A stretch of DNA of 64,000 bases from Paenibacillus sp. HB172176. Lineage in GTDB: Bacteria; Bacillota; Bacilli; Paenibacillales; Paenibacillaceae. Location of the stretch: positions 243,902 to 307,901 of the forward strand of contig NZ_JAATHD010000001.1 in NCBI RefSeq assembly GCF_011947265.1, given 5' to 3'. Shown piece after piece: positions 18,729-27,009 of the stretch; position 1 is the first letter of the stretch; each line of letters opens with the position of its first letter. The translations under genes and the position numbers were made by a program. The notes beneath the pieces are model-generated. The model saw only the letters and a list, made by a program, of their open reading frames with translations. It was not told the origin of the DNA and did not search any database.

Positions 18729-19493
18729 TTATTGCACTTTCACCGGTTCGTCGAAGGTCATGTCCTTCGTATCCACGGTAACCTTCTTCATGGAGATGGG
18801 TTCAACCGGCTTGTCCTGCGCGTCGCGATCTTGCGCGACGATCTCGTCCACGGCATCCATGCCTTCCGTAACGACTCCGAAGGAAGCGTATTTGTTGTCA
18901 AGAGACGGAGCATCCGCCACCATGATAAAAAATTGCGAACCGGCCGAATCCGGGTCGTTGGCACGGGCCATCGAGATGACGCCGCGGGTATGCTTCAATT
19001 TGTTCTCGAAGTTGTTCATACTGAACTCTCCTGCGATGGAGTAGCCGGGACCGCCTGTTCCGTTGCCGTCGGGATCGCCGCCTTGGATCATGAAGCCGGG
19101 AATGACGCGATGGAAGATAAGGCCGTCATAGAAGCCTTGCGATACTAGCGAAACGAAGTTGTTCACAGTATTCGGCGCGATTTCGGGATACAGCTCGACC
19201 TTGATAATCTTGTCATTGCTCAGCTCGATTGTAACAACGGGATGCTTCTCGGGACCGAGCAAGCCGATATCCTCCGGAGTCGGGGAAGGAGCTTCAGTCG
19301 CTTCGGGAGTGGCGGTCGGCGATTTGGTCGCCGCAGGCGTCGCGTTGCTCCCATTGCCTCCGGAGCCTTGCGAATTGTTGGAATTGTTGTTCGTCTTGCC
19401 TTGATTGACGCCGCAGCCCGCCATGACCAGAACAAGAGCGATCATTAACAGCAGAAAGCTGCTGCGCAGCCGGACAGAATTAGCTTGTCTCAT
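18729..19493 (-). CDS. Cyclophilin-type peptidylprolyl isomerase lipoprotein
   Basis: 254 residues. Residues 1-27 are a lipoprotein signal ending in a VMAGC lipobox (Cys27). A low-complexity Asn/Gly/Ser/Thr/Pro linker runs to about 80. The cyclophilin domain (about 83-250) has FHRVIPGFMIQGGDP and AGSQFFIM, including the Arg and Gln/Phe active-site residues. It probably acts as an extracytoplasmic prolyl isomerase tethered to the membrane outer face. AGGAGG lies about 11 nt upstream of the ATG. It is monocistronic, with a perfect terminator and then array 2 downstream. Confidence 0.95.
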   Translation of the reverse strand: MRQANSVRLRSSFLLLMIALVLVMAGCGVNQGKTNNNSNNSQGSGGNGSNATPAATKSPTATPEATEAPSPTPEDIGLLGPEKHPVVTIELSNDKIIKVELYPEIAPNTVNNFVSLVSQGFYDGLIFHRVIPGFMIQGGDPDGNGTGGPGYSIAGEFSMNNFENKLKHTRGVISMARANDPDSAGSQFFIMVADAPSLDNKYASFGVVTEGMDAVDEIVAQDRDAQDKPVEPISMKKVTVDTKDMTFDEPVKVQ

Positions 19494-19580
19494 TTTCCAA
19501 TATACCTCCTACAAGATGTTCGTCGCATTTATCATAGCACAGCTCCAGGGCAGAAATCTAACGCATAACCTTGGCGTCGC

Positions 19581-20039
19581 CTATTCGTCGCTGTTCATGG
19601 ATCTGGCTTGCATGCGGTTCATCAGCGCTTGCATCTGGCGAAGCAACTCTGCGCTCTCCTCCGGAGTCGCGTCCAGCATGCACATCAATGCTTCCGGAAT
19701 GGGAAGCGCCTTCTCGCGCAAGGCACGTCCTTCGTCCGTCAATGCGATGCGAACGCTGCGTTCGTCCTTCTTGTCTCGCGTTCTCGAGACAAAACCCGCA
19801 GCCTCAAGCTTCTTAAGCAGAGGCGTGAGCGTGCCGGAATCGAGGTAAAGTCTCGCGCCGAGCTCGTTCACCATCACTTCGTCCTTCTCCCAAAGCGCGA
19901 GCATGGTGACATATTGGGTGTATGTAAGTCCCAGCTCCTGCAGGAGCGGGCGGTACAGCTTCGTAATTTCACGGGAGCAGGCATAGATGGAGAAGCATAT
20001 TTGATTATCGAGCAGCAGGGTTGGATCTGGATTGTTCAT
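19581..20039 (-). CDS. OhrR-like MarR-family peroxide-sensing repressor
   Basis: 152 residues, winged-helix MarR fold. The N-terminus has Cys15 in DNQICFSIY, the position of the reactive Cys of Bacillus OhrR, and TKLYRPLLQELGLTYTQY follows as in the OhrR group. The wing reads SRTRDKKDERSV. Organic hydroperoxides oxidise the Cys and release DNA; this is known for the family. The ATG at 20039 has GGAGG about 10 nt upstream; longer starts would overlap the operator. An ACAATT-T-AATTGT palindrome lies 41 bp upstream, implying autoregulation. The usual partner ohr is not adjacent. Confidence 0.88.
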   Translation of the reverse strand: MNNPDPTLLLDNQICFSIYACSREITKLYRPLLQELGLTYTQYVTMLALWEKDEVMVNELGARLYLDSGTLTPLLKKLEAAGFVSRTRDKKDERSVRIALTDEGRALREKALPIPEALMCMLDATPEESAELLRQMQALMNRMQARSMNSDE

Positions 20040-20079
20040 CAATAAGCGCCTCCGCAGGGATGATTTCAAGCTGTGCAAC

Positions 20080-20092
20080 ACAATTTAATTGT
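20080..20092. promoter_or_regulatory. OhrR-type operator
   Basis: The perfect palindrome ACAATT T AATTGT matches the core of the known OhrR operator (TACAATT-AATTGTA). It lies between the regulator and the downstream end of the divergence-free minus-strand gene sbnB, and most simply controls the regulator itself. Confidence 0.75.
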
Positions 20093-20171
20093 AACAAATT
20101 AAATATAAAGAACGAGACTTGCTGTTGTCAAGGCAGGGAAAGACACGCCTGCTCTTGTTCAAAGTTTCCGT

Positions 20172-21134
20172 TCAAGCAAGAATCGCGCCGATTCCGAGCG
20201 ACTTTGCTTTGCTTGCGTACCAAGAGGCTATGGCGACATCGAAAACCGCCATTCCCATAGGACAGAAGAGAAGCGGTTCGTCTTCGGGGAACTCCGCGAG
20301 AGCGTTTCGCAGCGCCGCTTCGGACAGGCTGAGCGTTCCTTCCCTGGTCAGCCCGTTCTGCCGATGAAGCAGCTCAATGTCCGTATTCTCGCGGCATACT
20401 TCAACCCAGTCGTCGACGATGACGGCTTTTATGTCCTTGATGGCGTCAAGCTTGTAGTCGCGCAGGGAGACATCCAGCAGAATCTGACCTCTGGCGGGAG
20501 GGAGGTCGATGTAGCGATTCTCACTCACCGTGCACGTGATAACGATATCGCAGGTCTCATAGAGCTCCTGCCAGCTGACCGCCGCTTGCTCTGCAGCGGC
20601 GAGATCCGTCTGCCGCAAGCCTCGAATGTCATAGACGGCTATCCCGGACAGCCGCTCGCCAAGCAACTCGCGGCACATGAAGCCGTGCATGCGGCCGATC
20701 GGCCCCCAGCCGATGATGCCGACTCGCAGATCGGCAGTCGCGAGAACGGGTCTGCTCGCAAGAGCAGTCCGCAGCAGCAGCCCGCTGACGGCGGCCGTTC
20801 TCGCGGCGCTGACCAGCTGTGTATTCACGATTGCAAGCGGCTCGCCCGTGTCCGCATCATTCAGGATCGTGACGCTGTGCGCCCTCGGCAAGCCCCGTGC
20901 AAGATTGCCCGGGAAGGAGGCGATCCACTTCAGGCCGGCTGCATGGACATCGCCGCCGACATAAGCCGGCATCGCTATAATGCGATTGGTCTCATCGCCG
21001 TAACGCAGATAAGGCTTAAGCGGCTGGGAGAATTGCCCTTGCTCCATGCTTCTTAGCGTTGCAGCCAATTGCTCGATAAGCGCTTCCCAAGGATATCCGA
21101 TGCTGCGAATATGTTCTTCTCCGAGATAGAGCAC
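20172..21134 (-). CDS. sbnB: 2,3-diaminopropionate biosynthesis protein SbnB (ACEGA dehydrogenase)
   Basis: 320 residues, ornithine cyclodeaminase/mu-crystallin family. The Rossmann segment VGIIGWGPIGRMH is at about 140, and the N-terminal substrate domain contains AGLKWIASFPGN, typical of SbnB. SbnB oxidatively hydrolyses N-(2-amino-2-carboxyethyl)-L-glutamate to L-2,3-diaminopropionate and 2-oxoglutarate. The GTG at 21134 has AAAGGAGA about 9 nt upstream. It begins 16 nt after sbnA and is the last gene of the three-gene minus-strand cassette. Confidence 0.9.
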   Translation of the reverse strand: MLYLGEEHIRSIGYPWEALIEQLAATLRSMEQGQFSQPLKPYLRYGDETNRIIAMPAYVGGDVHAAGLKWIASFPGNLARGLPRAHSVTILNDADTGEPLAIVNTQLVSAARTAAVSGLLLRTALASRPVLATADLRVGIIGWGPIGRMHGFMCRELLGERLSGIAVYDIRGLRQTDLAAAEQAAVSWQELYETCDIVITCTVSENRYIDLPPARGQILLDVSLRDYKLDAIKDIKAVIVDDWVEVCRENTDIELLHRQNGLTREGTLSLSEAALRNALAEFPEDEPLLFCPMGMAVFDVAIASWYASKAKSLGIGAILA

Positions 21135-21150
21135 GGGCGTTGTCTCCTTT

Positions 21151-22113
21151 CTATACTTTCAATTCTGAATCGAATTGCCGCTTCACCCAATCGTCGTCAT
21201 AGACGGTGTCCATGTATCGCTCGCCGCGGTCATGAATGATGACAACGCATACGGATTGCTCGGGAATCGTATCCAGCAGCGATTTCATGGCGGATATAAC
21301 GGCGCCGGAGGAAGGTCCCGCCAATATCGCTTCGCGCGCGACCAGCTCCTTGCAGCCCAGCACCATATTCCGATCGGAGACATAGGTCGATTCGTCCATG
21401 AACGGTTTCTGTCCAAAAGGAGGCACGATGCCCGCGCCGAGTCCGGGGAACATCCGCGGGCCTTTGGAGCCGCCGAGAATGACACTGCCCTTGGCATCGA
21501 CGGCGACAACCTTCGTCTCCATGCCCTGCTCTGCAATGTAATTGGCGCAGCCGTACATCGTGCCGCAGGTGCTGACTCCGCCAATCACATAGTCAACGCG
21601 GGGCAGCGCTGCGGCAATCTCTCCCATCGTGCCTTCGCAATGGGCAAGATAGTTATGCTCATTGCCGTATTGATTCGGCCAGTAGCTGTTCGGAATGCTC
21701 CCGAGCAGCTCCCGCACTCTGGCCAGCCGCGCGGGAAGAAATTCGCCGGAGGCCGGATCCGGCTCATCGACGTAAGAAATTTGAGCTCCGAAGGTTTTCA
21801 TAATGCGTATGTTATGCGCGGCGGTTCGCGGATCGATCACACTGATGAACTTGAGCTCCATCATTGAACAGATTGCAGCGAGGCTAATCGCCATGTTGCC
21901 CGAGCTCGATTCGATAACAACGGAACCGGGGCCGATTTTTCCGTCCTTCCAGGCATGCTGCAAGATGCGAAGAGCGGGGCGGTCCTTCGCGCTGCCTCCG
22001 GGATTCATGAGCTCCAGCTTGGCGTAGACCTCGATGCCGCGAGAATTGCGGAATAGTCTGGAGAGCTTCACCAGCGGCGTATTGCCGATGCTGCGCGTCC
22101 AATCGTCCATCAT
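21151..22113 (-). CDS. sbnA: 2,3-diaminopropionate biosynthesis protein SbnA (ACEGA synthase)
   Basis: 320 residues, a PLP-dependent beta-substitution enzyme of the cysteine synthase fold. The PLP Lys lies in NPGGSAKDRPA, the phosphate-binding and substrate loop is ESSSGNMAIS, and GGVSTCGTMYG is the phosphate loop. SbnA condenses O-phospho-L-serine with L-glutamate. It is preceded by the ligase-like gene with a 16-nt gap and followed by sbnB with a 16-nt gap, so the three genes form one operon. In Staphylococcus, sbnAB feed staphyloferrin B; no NIS synthetase is seen here. Confidence 0.92.
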   Translation of the reverse strand: MMDDWTRSIGNTPLVKLSRLFRNSRGIEVYAKLELMNPGGSAKDRPALRILQHAWKDGKIGPGSVVIESSSGNMAISLAAICSMMELKFISVIDPRTAAHNIRIMKTFGAQISYVDEPDPASGEFLPARLARVRELLGSIPNSYWPNQYGNEHNYLAHCEGTMGEIAAALPRVDYVIGGVSTCGTMYGCANYIAEQGMETKVVAVDAKGSVILGGSKGPRMFPGLGAGIVPPFGQKPFMDESTYVSDRNMVLGCKELVAREAILAGPSSGAVISAMKSLLDTIPEQSVCVVIIHDRGERYMDTVYDDDWVKRQFDSELKV

Positions 22114-22129
22114 TGCAAACCACCGCCTC

Positions 22130-23458
22130 TCATAGGTAGAGCTTCTTTCCCTTCACCGAGCCGCTCGGCAGCTCGCTTCGTTCCTTCAACGGGATGACTT
22201 CAATGGCTTCGAGCAGCCGATTCCGGATCATCATGCCAATATCCGGAATCTCGCCGGCCACATCGTTCGCAATGGCTAATCGTTTGTCCTCCGTCAATTG
22301 CTTGCTATGAAGATGAAGCTGCAGACGATTGTCACGCATCGCAACTCGAAAGCTTGCATCGGACAGATGACGCTGAACGACCGCTTCTATATCATACAGG
22401 CTGATCTTCTCCCCATGCTTCAGCTCCGCGCCGATCCGCTTGGCGATACAGGTGAAGATCTGGCGCTTCTTGCCGTTAACCATGATGCTTCGAAAATCCC
22501 GGACCACATCATAAGTGACGAATCGCAGCGCGGGAAAATAGCGCCGGCTCGACGAGGTTAGCGTCAATACGCCTTCATTCGGCCGCAGCGGTTCAAAGGA
22601 GGGATGTATCTCCTCCGCAGGAAGCGCTTCTCCGTACAGATCCTCCGCGATAAGATATGCGCCAAGCTCATGCGAATAAGCGGCAATCGCTCCAATCTCG
22701 ATGGAGCCGTACGTATCCAGGATGTCGCGGGTTGTGATACCAAAGCGGCTTGCCATATTGGCCTGCCACTCCGACGCGGCAATTTCGCCGACGACAACGA
22801 TCTTGCGAATGCCGAGCGAGCTCGGGTTAGAGGCGGGAGAGGCATCGGCAATCGCTTCAAGAATGGAAGGCATCGTGTATAGCAAGTGAGGCCGCCATTC
22901 ACGCAGCTTCGCGATATGCTCCTCAATCGGCAGCGTGAACGGTATCGCTTCGCCCTGCAAGCCGAGCCGCTCGAAGATGGCGAGCGCGGAGGCGGCGGCA
23001 TGGCCGGTGCCGAGATCGGCGAGCGCGCGAACTCCGGAAGGCAGATCCCCGCCGAGCCAATCCCGGAACGATTCGATTTTGTTCGCGAGATAGCGCTCGT
23101 CTTCTCCCTGCGAATAATAGATGGCCTTGCGAACGCCGGTCGAGGTGCCGGATGTCCGGAAGACCGAGAGCCTTTCCTTCGCAGAAAGGGAGGCTTCTGC
23201 ATGATAATACGAAGCCGCCAGCCGCTCGTCGGTGAGCAGCGGCAGCTCTCGCAGGTCGGCGACCGCAGCGATAGCCAGGTTCTGCTGCTTCAGCAGGAGA
23301 GTGTACCAAGGGTGATATTTTACAATAATGGGCAGCTGCTTTAGCGCCTCTATTCGGTTCACGAAGCCGTCATCCTTCCGCAGGGAATTGGGGGCGCCAT
23401 GCGCTGGCCCCTGTTGCTCCATTACTAAATCATATGTGGGGCGGGTAAGTTGGTTCAC
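22130..23458 (-). CDS. PaaK/AMP-ligase-like adenylating enzyme linked to sbnAB
   Basis: 442 residues, phenylacetate-CoA-ligase/CapK-type member of the AMP-forming ligases. It shows the Ser/Thr/Gly phosphate loop FRTSGTSTGVRKA, a YGSIEIG segment (adenine-binding position, usually YG.TE) and a C-terminal domain with a long GEKISLYDIEAVVQ stretch. It should activate a carboxylate as an acyl-adenylate. By context the substrate could be diaminopropionate or its acyl partner, which is inference. It is the first gene of the operon with sbnA and sbnB. The divergent neighbour at 23611 is an ATP-grasp protein. Confidence 0.82.
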   Translation of the reverse strand: MNQLTRPTYDLVMEQQGPAHGAPNSLRKDDGFVNRIEALKQLPIIVKYHPWYTLLLKQQNLAIAAVADLRELPLLTDERLAASYYHAEASLSAKERLSVFRTSGTSTGVRKAIYYSQGEDERYLANKIESFRDWLGGDLPSGVRALADLGTGHAAASALAIFERLGLQGEAIPFTLPIEEHIAKLREWRPHLLYTMPSILEAIADASPASNPSSLGIRKIVVVGEIAASEWQANMASRFGITTRDILDTYGSIEIGAIAAYSHELGAYLIAEDLYGEALPAEEIHPSFEPLRPNEGVLTLTSSSRRYFPALRFVTYDVVRDFRSIMVNGKKRQIFTCIAKRIGAELKHGEKISLYDIEAVVQRHLSDASFRVAMRDNRLQLHLHSKQLTEDKRLAIANDVAGEIPDIGMMIRNRLLEAIEVIPLKERSELPSGSVKGKKLYL

Positions 23459-23610
23459 CTATGGCGACAGCCGCCTAAAGCGATTTCGGCGTTATCACCG
23501 TATAGTAATAGTAGGAGAGATAGATAGAGATACAAGTCTATGCTAGCTGCGCTAAGAGAAGAGCATACGGGCTCTTGGCAGACGCGGCGTGAAGGGAGAA
23601 AGAAGAAAGT

Positions 23611-24447
23611 ATGCCCAGGAAAAGTGTGAATTCTAGCAAAAAAAAGTCGCGTACGACGGATAAATGGGAGAAGACAAACTTGTTGTTAAAGGATGCCAGG
23701 CTGCGCAATCATATTCCATTGACGAAGAGATTGAGCCTGACTTCACTGTCACAGATGCTGCATGCTTACCAAATGGTCTATGTGAAGCCGGTGTTTGGCT
23801 CGATGGGCAGGGGAGTGATGCGGGTGTGGAGCCATTCGCCTTCGTATGACGGCGCGAACGACGGAGCTTCGGGCTACGCGTATCAGTTGGCGGGCAGAAA
23901 ACGCAGCTTTCGAACGCTGAGCGGTCTGTATCGCGCCATACGGAAGGATGCGAAGGGCAAAAGCTATTTGGTCCAGCAAGGCGTGCATCTCTTGAGCTAC
24001 GAGGGCAGGCCTTACGATTTCCGCGTCGTTGTACAGCGTTCTCCGGCGGGAGAGTGGGAGGCGACGGGCACGGTTGCGCGAATTGCTCATCCAGGCAAAA
24101 TTGTCACGAACGGCAGTCAAGGCGGCACCATTCTGCCTGCGGAGCAGGTGCTTCAGCCCTATTCGCCTCCGTACCGCATTAAGGAACAGATCAGGGAGCT
24201 CGAGGCGATGGGTCTGGCGACGGCCAGGAAGCTGCGCAGCACATTTCCGCAGCAGAATGAGTACGGCCTGGACATCGCGGTCGATCGCAACATGAAGCCG
24301 TGGATTCTCGAGGTGAACACGAGGCCGGATCATTGCCCGTTCGCGATTCTTCAGGATCAGACGATGATCCGCAGAATTGTAAGCTATGGCAGCCACTATG
24401 GCAGAACCTACAAGCTGAACTGCAATAAGGCGAAGACGACGTTGTAG
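23611..24447 (+). CDS. YheC/YheD-type ATP-grasp protein
   Basis: 278 residues. After a basic N-terminus, an ATP-grasp core follows: YVKPVFGSMGRGVMRV (ATP-binding Lys and Gly-rich loop), a hinge around YLVQQGVHLL, DFRVVVQ, and the metal-site motif WILEVNTRPDH near the end. YheC/YheD proteins are abundant in endospore formers and are associated with the spore coat; their ligase activity is unproven. Here it faces away from the sbn cassette across a 152-bp divergent region, so a role as peptide-type ligase for a diaminopropionate product is possible but speculative. It converges with the SLH gene, with array 4 between them. Confidence 0.83.
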   Translation: MPRKSVNSSKKKSRTTDKWEKTNLLLKDARLRNHIPLTKRLSLTSLSQMLHAYQMVYVKPVFGSMGRGVMRVWSHSPSYDGANDGASGYAYQLAGRKRSFRTLSGLYRAIRKDAKGKSYLVQQGVHLLSYEGRPYDFRVVVQRSPAGEWEATGTVARIAHPGKIVTNGSQGGTILPAEQVLQPYSPPYRIKEQIRELEAMGLATARKLRSTFPQQNEYGLDIAVDRNMKPWILEVNTRPDHCPFAILQDQTMIRRIVSYGSHYGRTYKLNCNKAKTTL

Positions 24448-24463
24448 CGCAGATAACCAGCAC

Positions 24464-24630
24464 TGCAAGCCGGAAAGCGACTCGCTTGGCGAGCAGCAGC
24501 GGAGATAACCAACGTTGCAAGTCTGAATGGAGCTTGCTCGCGAGCTGCAGTGATGGTAAGCGGCGTTGCAAGTCCGAATGGAGCTTGCTCGCGAGCTGCA
24601 GTGTTGGTAAGCAGCGTTGCAAGTCTCTCC
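24464..24630. repeat. 51-bp tandem array 4
   Basis: TGCAAG starts at 24464, 24516, 24567 and 24618: steps of 52, 51 and 51. Units share CTGCAG and a palindromic GCTCGCGAGC core. The sequence is unrelated to arrays 1 and 2 except for TGCAAGTC, but the period is the same. It lies between convergent genes. A possible single relative (GAGCAGCAGCGCAGG...) lies at about 38838. Confidence 0.88.
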
Positions 24631-24656
24631 TGACGTGCTCTGCCGCTTTGTACATG

Positions 24657-25916
24657 TCAGGATTGCTTGGCTACGATAGAGAAAATAACGGTTTTGTTTG
24701 CATAATCGACAAGAATGGATACGGCATCCGATCCAATTTCAAGGCTGAGCGTGTCGACAGTTTTGCCATTCTCGATCTTCGAGCAGACATCGTTGAACAT
24801 ATTTTTGAACGCGATCGCGTTATAACCGAACAATCCGTTGGCGAATTGCTCCACAACCTCGCGATTGCGCGCAAGGGAGCCTTCCCTGAGCCGCATCGTC
24901 ACGCCGTATGTATTGTAGGTCGGGTCCAGCCAGATCGCGGCTTCCTCATTTACTTCCGTCGCGCTGGCCAGTTTATTGATCACGCTGCTCATTTCGTCTT
25001 GATCCTTGAATAATCGAAGCGTAGTGCCGAGCAGATCATGATTTGCACCGCGCAAGGAACCGATGGATGCGAGCAGATCGTAGGCGTCCCACATTTTTTT
25101 GTTGGGGAAAACGACGATTTTGCTGCCATTGCCGCTTGTGGGCACGATTCTCTCCAAATTTTCCGGGGACACCTCGATCGCAAGGCGCTTCGATTTATCA
25201 CGAAGCCGCTCAAGGATAACGAGCGCTTGCGCTCTCGTTACATAATCCCCCACGCCGAAGAAGCCGTTGGTATAGCCGTTCATTATGCCCTTCACCAAGG
25301 ATTCGGCGATAAAGCGCTGCTCGCGTTCCGTTGCGCCCATGATGTCGCCGTATTCGCTCGCCATGCGAAGTCCGAAGGCGCTGTCCTCTAGAAATTCGGT
25401 TTCTTGCAGCGTGTAGTAGATGATTTCGGCGGCGTTCTCGCGCGTTAATCGGGCTTGGAAATCGGTATAGCCCGCTTTGTTCAGAAAATGCAGATCGCTT
25501 GCGATATCGATGAAATCCTTGGCCCAGTAGCCAGTCGTGTTCGGTTTGAAGGAGAAGTAGCGGTAGTCTTGCTTCAGCACGGCCAGGTTTTCCTGGCTCA
25601 GCGTGGATAAGAACGCGTTGTTCCAGCTGCGCGAGCCGTTCTCGTACAAATCGGAGAAGGAGAGGATGAGCATCTTCACGAACTGATCTATCTGCACGGG
25701 ATCATCCGGGCGGAAGGTTCCGTCCGGGAAGCCGTCGAGAATGCCCTTCTTCAACATATCGTTAATATTGGGTTCAGCCCAATGACCGTGAATATCGGCG
25801 AAGGCAGTCGCGCTTCCGGCGACAGCGGATGCGAAAGCGCGTTCAAACGTTTTTGGCATAAAGAACAAAGTAAAGCATAAGACAAAGCATAAGATTGGCG
25901 CAGCAAATCGTTTCAT
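24657..25916 (-). CDS. SLH-domain surface protein with unknown C-terminal domain
   Basis: 419 residues. The signal peptide (1 to about 32) ends around AFASA. Three SLH-like repeats follow: a good first one (GHWAEPNINDMLKKGILDG, then FPDGTFRPDD), a degenerate second (TGYWAKDFIDIASDL) and a third (FIAESLVKGIMNGYTNGFFG, then VTRAQAL). The last 150 residues form an unrecognised globular domain. The start at 25916 is supported by GGGGG 10 nt upstream and by the signal peptide; an earlier in-frame ATG at 25967 would precede it with a non-signal extension. It probably sits on the cell wall. It converges with the ATP-grasp gene. Confidence 0.85.
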   Translation of the reverse strand: MKRFAAPILCFVLCFTLFFMPKTFERAFASAVAGSATAFADIHGHWAEPNINDMLKKGILDGFPDGTFRPDDPVQIDQFVKMLILSFSDLYENGSRSWNNAFLSTLSQENLAVLKQDYRYFSFKPNTTGYWAKDFIDIASDLHFLNKAGYTDFQARLTRENAAEIIYYTLQETEFLEDSAFGLRMASEYGDIMGATEREQRFIAESLVKGIMNGYTNGFFGVGDYVTRAQALVILERLRDKSKRLAIEVSPENLERIVPTSGNGSKIVVFPNKKMWDAYDLLASIGSLRGANHDLLGTTLRLFKDQDEMSSVINKLASATEVNEEAAIWLDPTYNTYGVTMRLREGSLARNREVVEQFANGLFGYNAIAFKNMFNDVCSKIENGKTVDTLSLEIGSDAVSILVDYANKTVIFSIVAKQS

Positions 25917-26185
25917 GAATAAAAATCCCCCTGTTTCGATATATTCCGACAACCTATAGATAACCATATCTGTTCCTTATTTAGAATGGGTATATTGAAG
26001 CAACCTGAAAGTCAGGAGAGACCTAACGAGACTAGAACCAAAGGCATGATGTTTGGGCGCCAGAGAGTCAAGGGAAGCGTCTAAAGTAACAGGATTCAGG
26101 TTATGATGGTTGAATTTGGTTGCTATGTACCGCAGAGTGCGGTTGCCGGGCATGAGAAAGCATGTTATGATGTGTGTTATGAACG

Positions 26186-26214
26186 AAATGACCGAATTTG
26201 TTATTTGGTCATTT
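26186..26214. promoter_or_regulatory. TetR operator at the regulator's own promoter
   Basis: Inverted repeat AAATGACC, 13-bp spacer, GGTCATTT, located 33 bp upstream of the GTG start of the TetR gene. Its half-site ATGAC resembles the palindrome before the YhgE gene. Confidence 0.7.
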
Positions 26215-26246
26215 TGTTGCTCGATGATCGTAAAGGAGGGGTCAGC

Positions 26247-26825
26247 GTGGCGGTTGATCGGCGCAAACAGGTAATCGAAGCGGCGGAGAAATCCTTCGCT
26301 ATGTTCGGATACAAGGCGACTACGATGGACGGCGTGGCCAAGATTGCGTCTGTAGGCAAGGGCACGATTTATACGTTCTTCGCTAACAAGGAAGAGCTGT
26401 TCCAGGAAATTATGAATCGTCTTATTCATGAGCTGAGGCGGGCGACGGAGGAAACGGTGAAAGAGGAGCTTGCGTTCTTCGACTACCTGAACGAGGTGCT
26501 GGAGCATGTTCTGGATTTCCGCGAGGAGCATGAGCTCGCGTTGAAGCTGTCGCAGGAAGTGCGTGAGATTGGAACGCCAATGGCTCTTGACGGCTTGCGC
26601 CAGTTGGAGCATGCGATTGTCCATTACATCGCTCAGAAGGTGCAGGAGGCTGTCGACAAGGAGCAAATCAGAGCTTGCGAGCCTGAGTTGACGGCATTTG
26701 TTATGCTGAAGCTTTACATGTCGCTTACAGTGGAGTGGCAGAAGTCGCATAATCCTCTGTCGAAGAATGAGGTGGCAAAGCGGATCCGCTTCTATTTGGA
26801 GGAGGGGCTTCTCCTTCGTAGTTGA
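26247..26825 (+). CDS. TetR/AcrR-family repressor
   Basis: 192 residues. The N-terminal HTH (about 5-50) reads KQVIEAAEKSFAMFGYKATT, then VGKGTIYTFFANKEELF, the TetR signature. The C-terminal ligand domain is all-helical. The GTG at 26247 has AAAGGAGG (26232-26239) 7 nt upstream; upstream in-frame ATGs would run through the operator. It probably represses itself and the downstream YhgE-like membrane protein: similar TGACY/RGTCA palindromes precede both. The inducer is unknown. Confidence 0.9.
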   Translation: MAVDRRKQVIEAAEKSFAMFGYKATTMDGVAKIASVGKGTIYTFFANKEELFQEIMNRLIHELRRATEETVKEELAFFDYLNEVLEHVLDFREEHELALKLSQEVREIGTPMALDGLRQLEHAIVHYIAQKVQEAVDKEQIRACEPELTAFVMLKLYMSLTVEWQKSHNPLSKNEVAKRIRFYLEEGLLLRS

Positions 26826-26888
26826 GCGTGTGGAGGAGAGGAGTGAACGCTGTGGAGAGCGGCTGAATAAGACATAAGCTCTCCGTGC

Positions 26889-26912
26889 TGAAAACCAGAC
26901 TTTTTGAACATG
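26889..26912. other. Solo end related to the MITE-like element at 62608
   Basis: AAACCAGACTTTTTGAACAT matches the right end of the element at 62608-62832 (TCAGACTTTTTGAACACT). No partner left end was found nearby, so this is a possible remnant. Confidence 0.4.
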
Positions 26913-26942
26913 CACTTGTAGAGAGAAATTTTTTTGTCTTAA

Positions 26943-26968
26943 AATGACTAAATGACTGATTTAGTCAT
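26943..26968. promoter_or_regulatory. TetR operator upstream of the YhgE gene
   Basis: Palindrome ATGACT GATTT AGTCAT (26952-26968), with an extra AATGACT half-site at 26943-26949, 42 bp before the YhgE start. It is related to the operator at 26186. Confidence 0.7.
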
Positions 26969-27009
26969 CTTGTTAAAACGAACAGTATCGACTTTGAGGA
27001 GTGGTGAAC

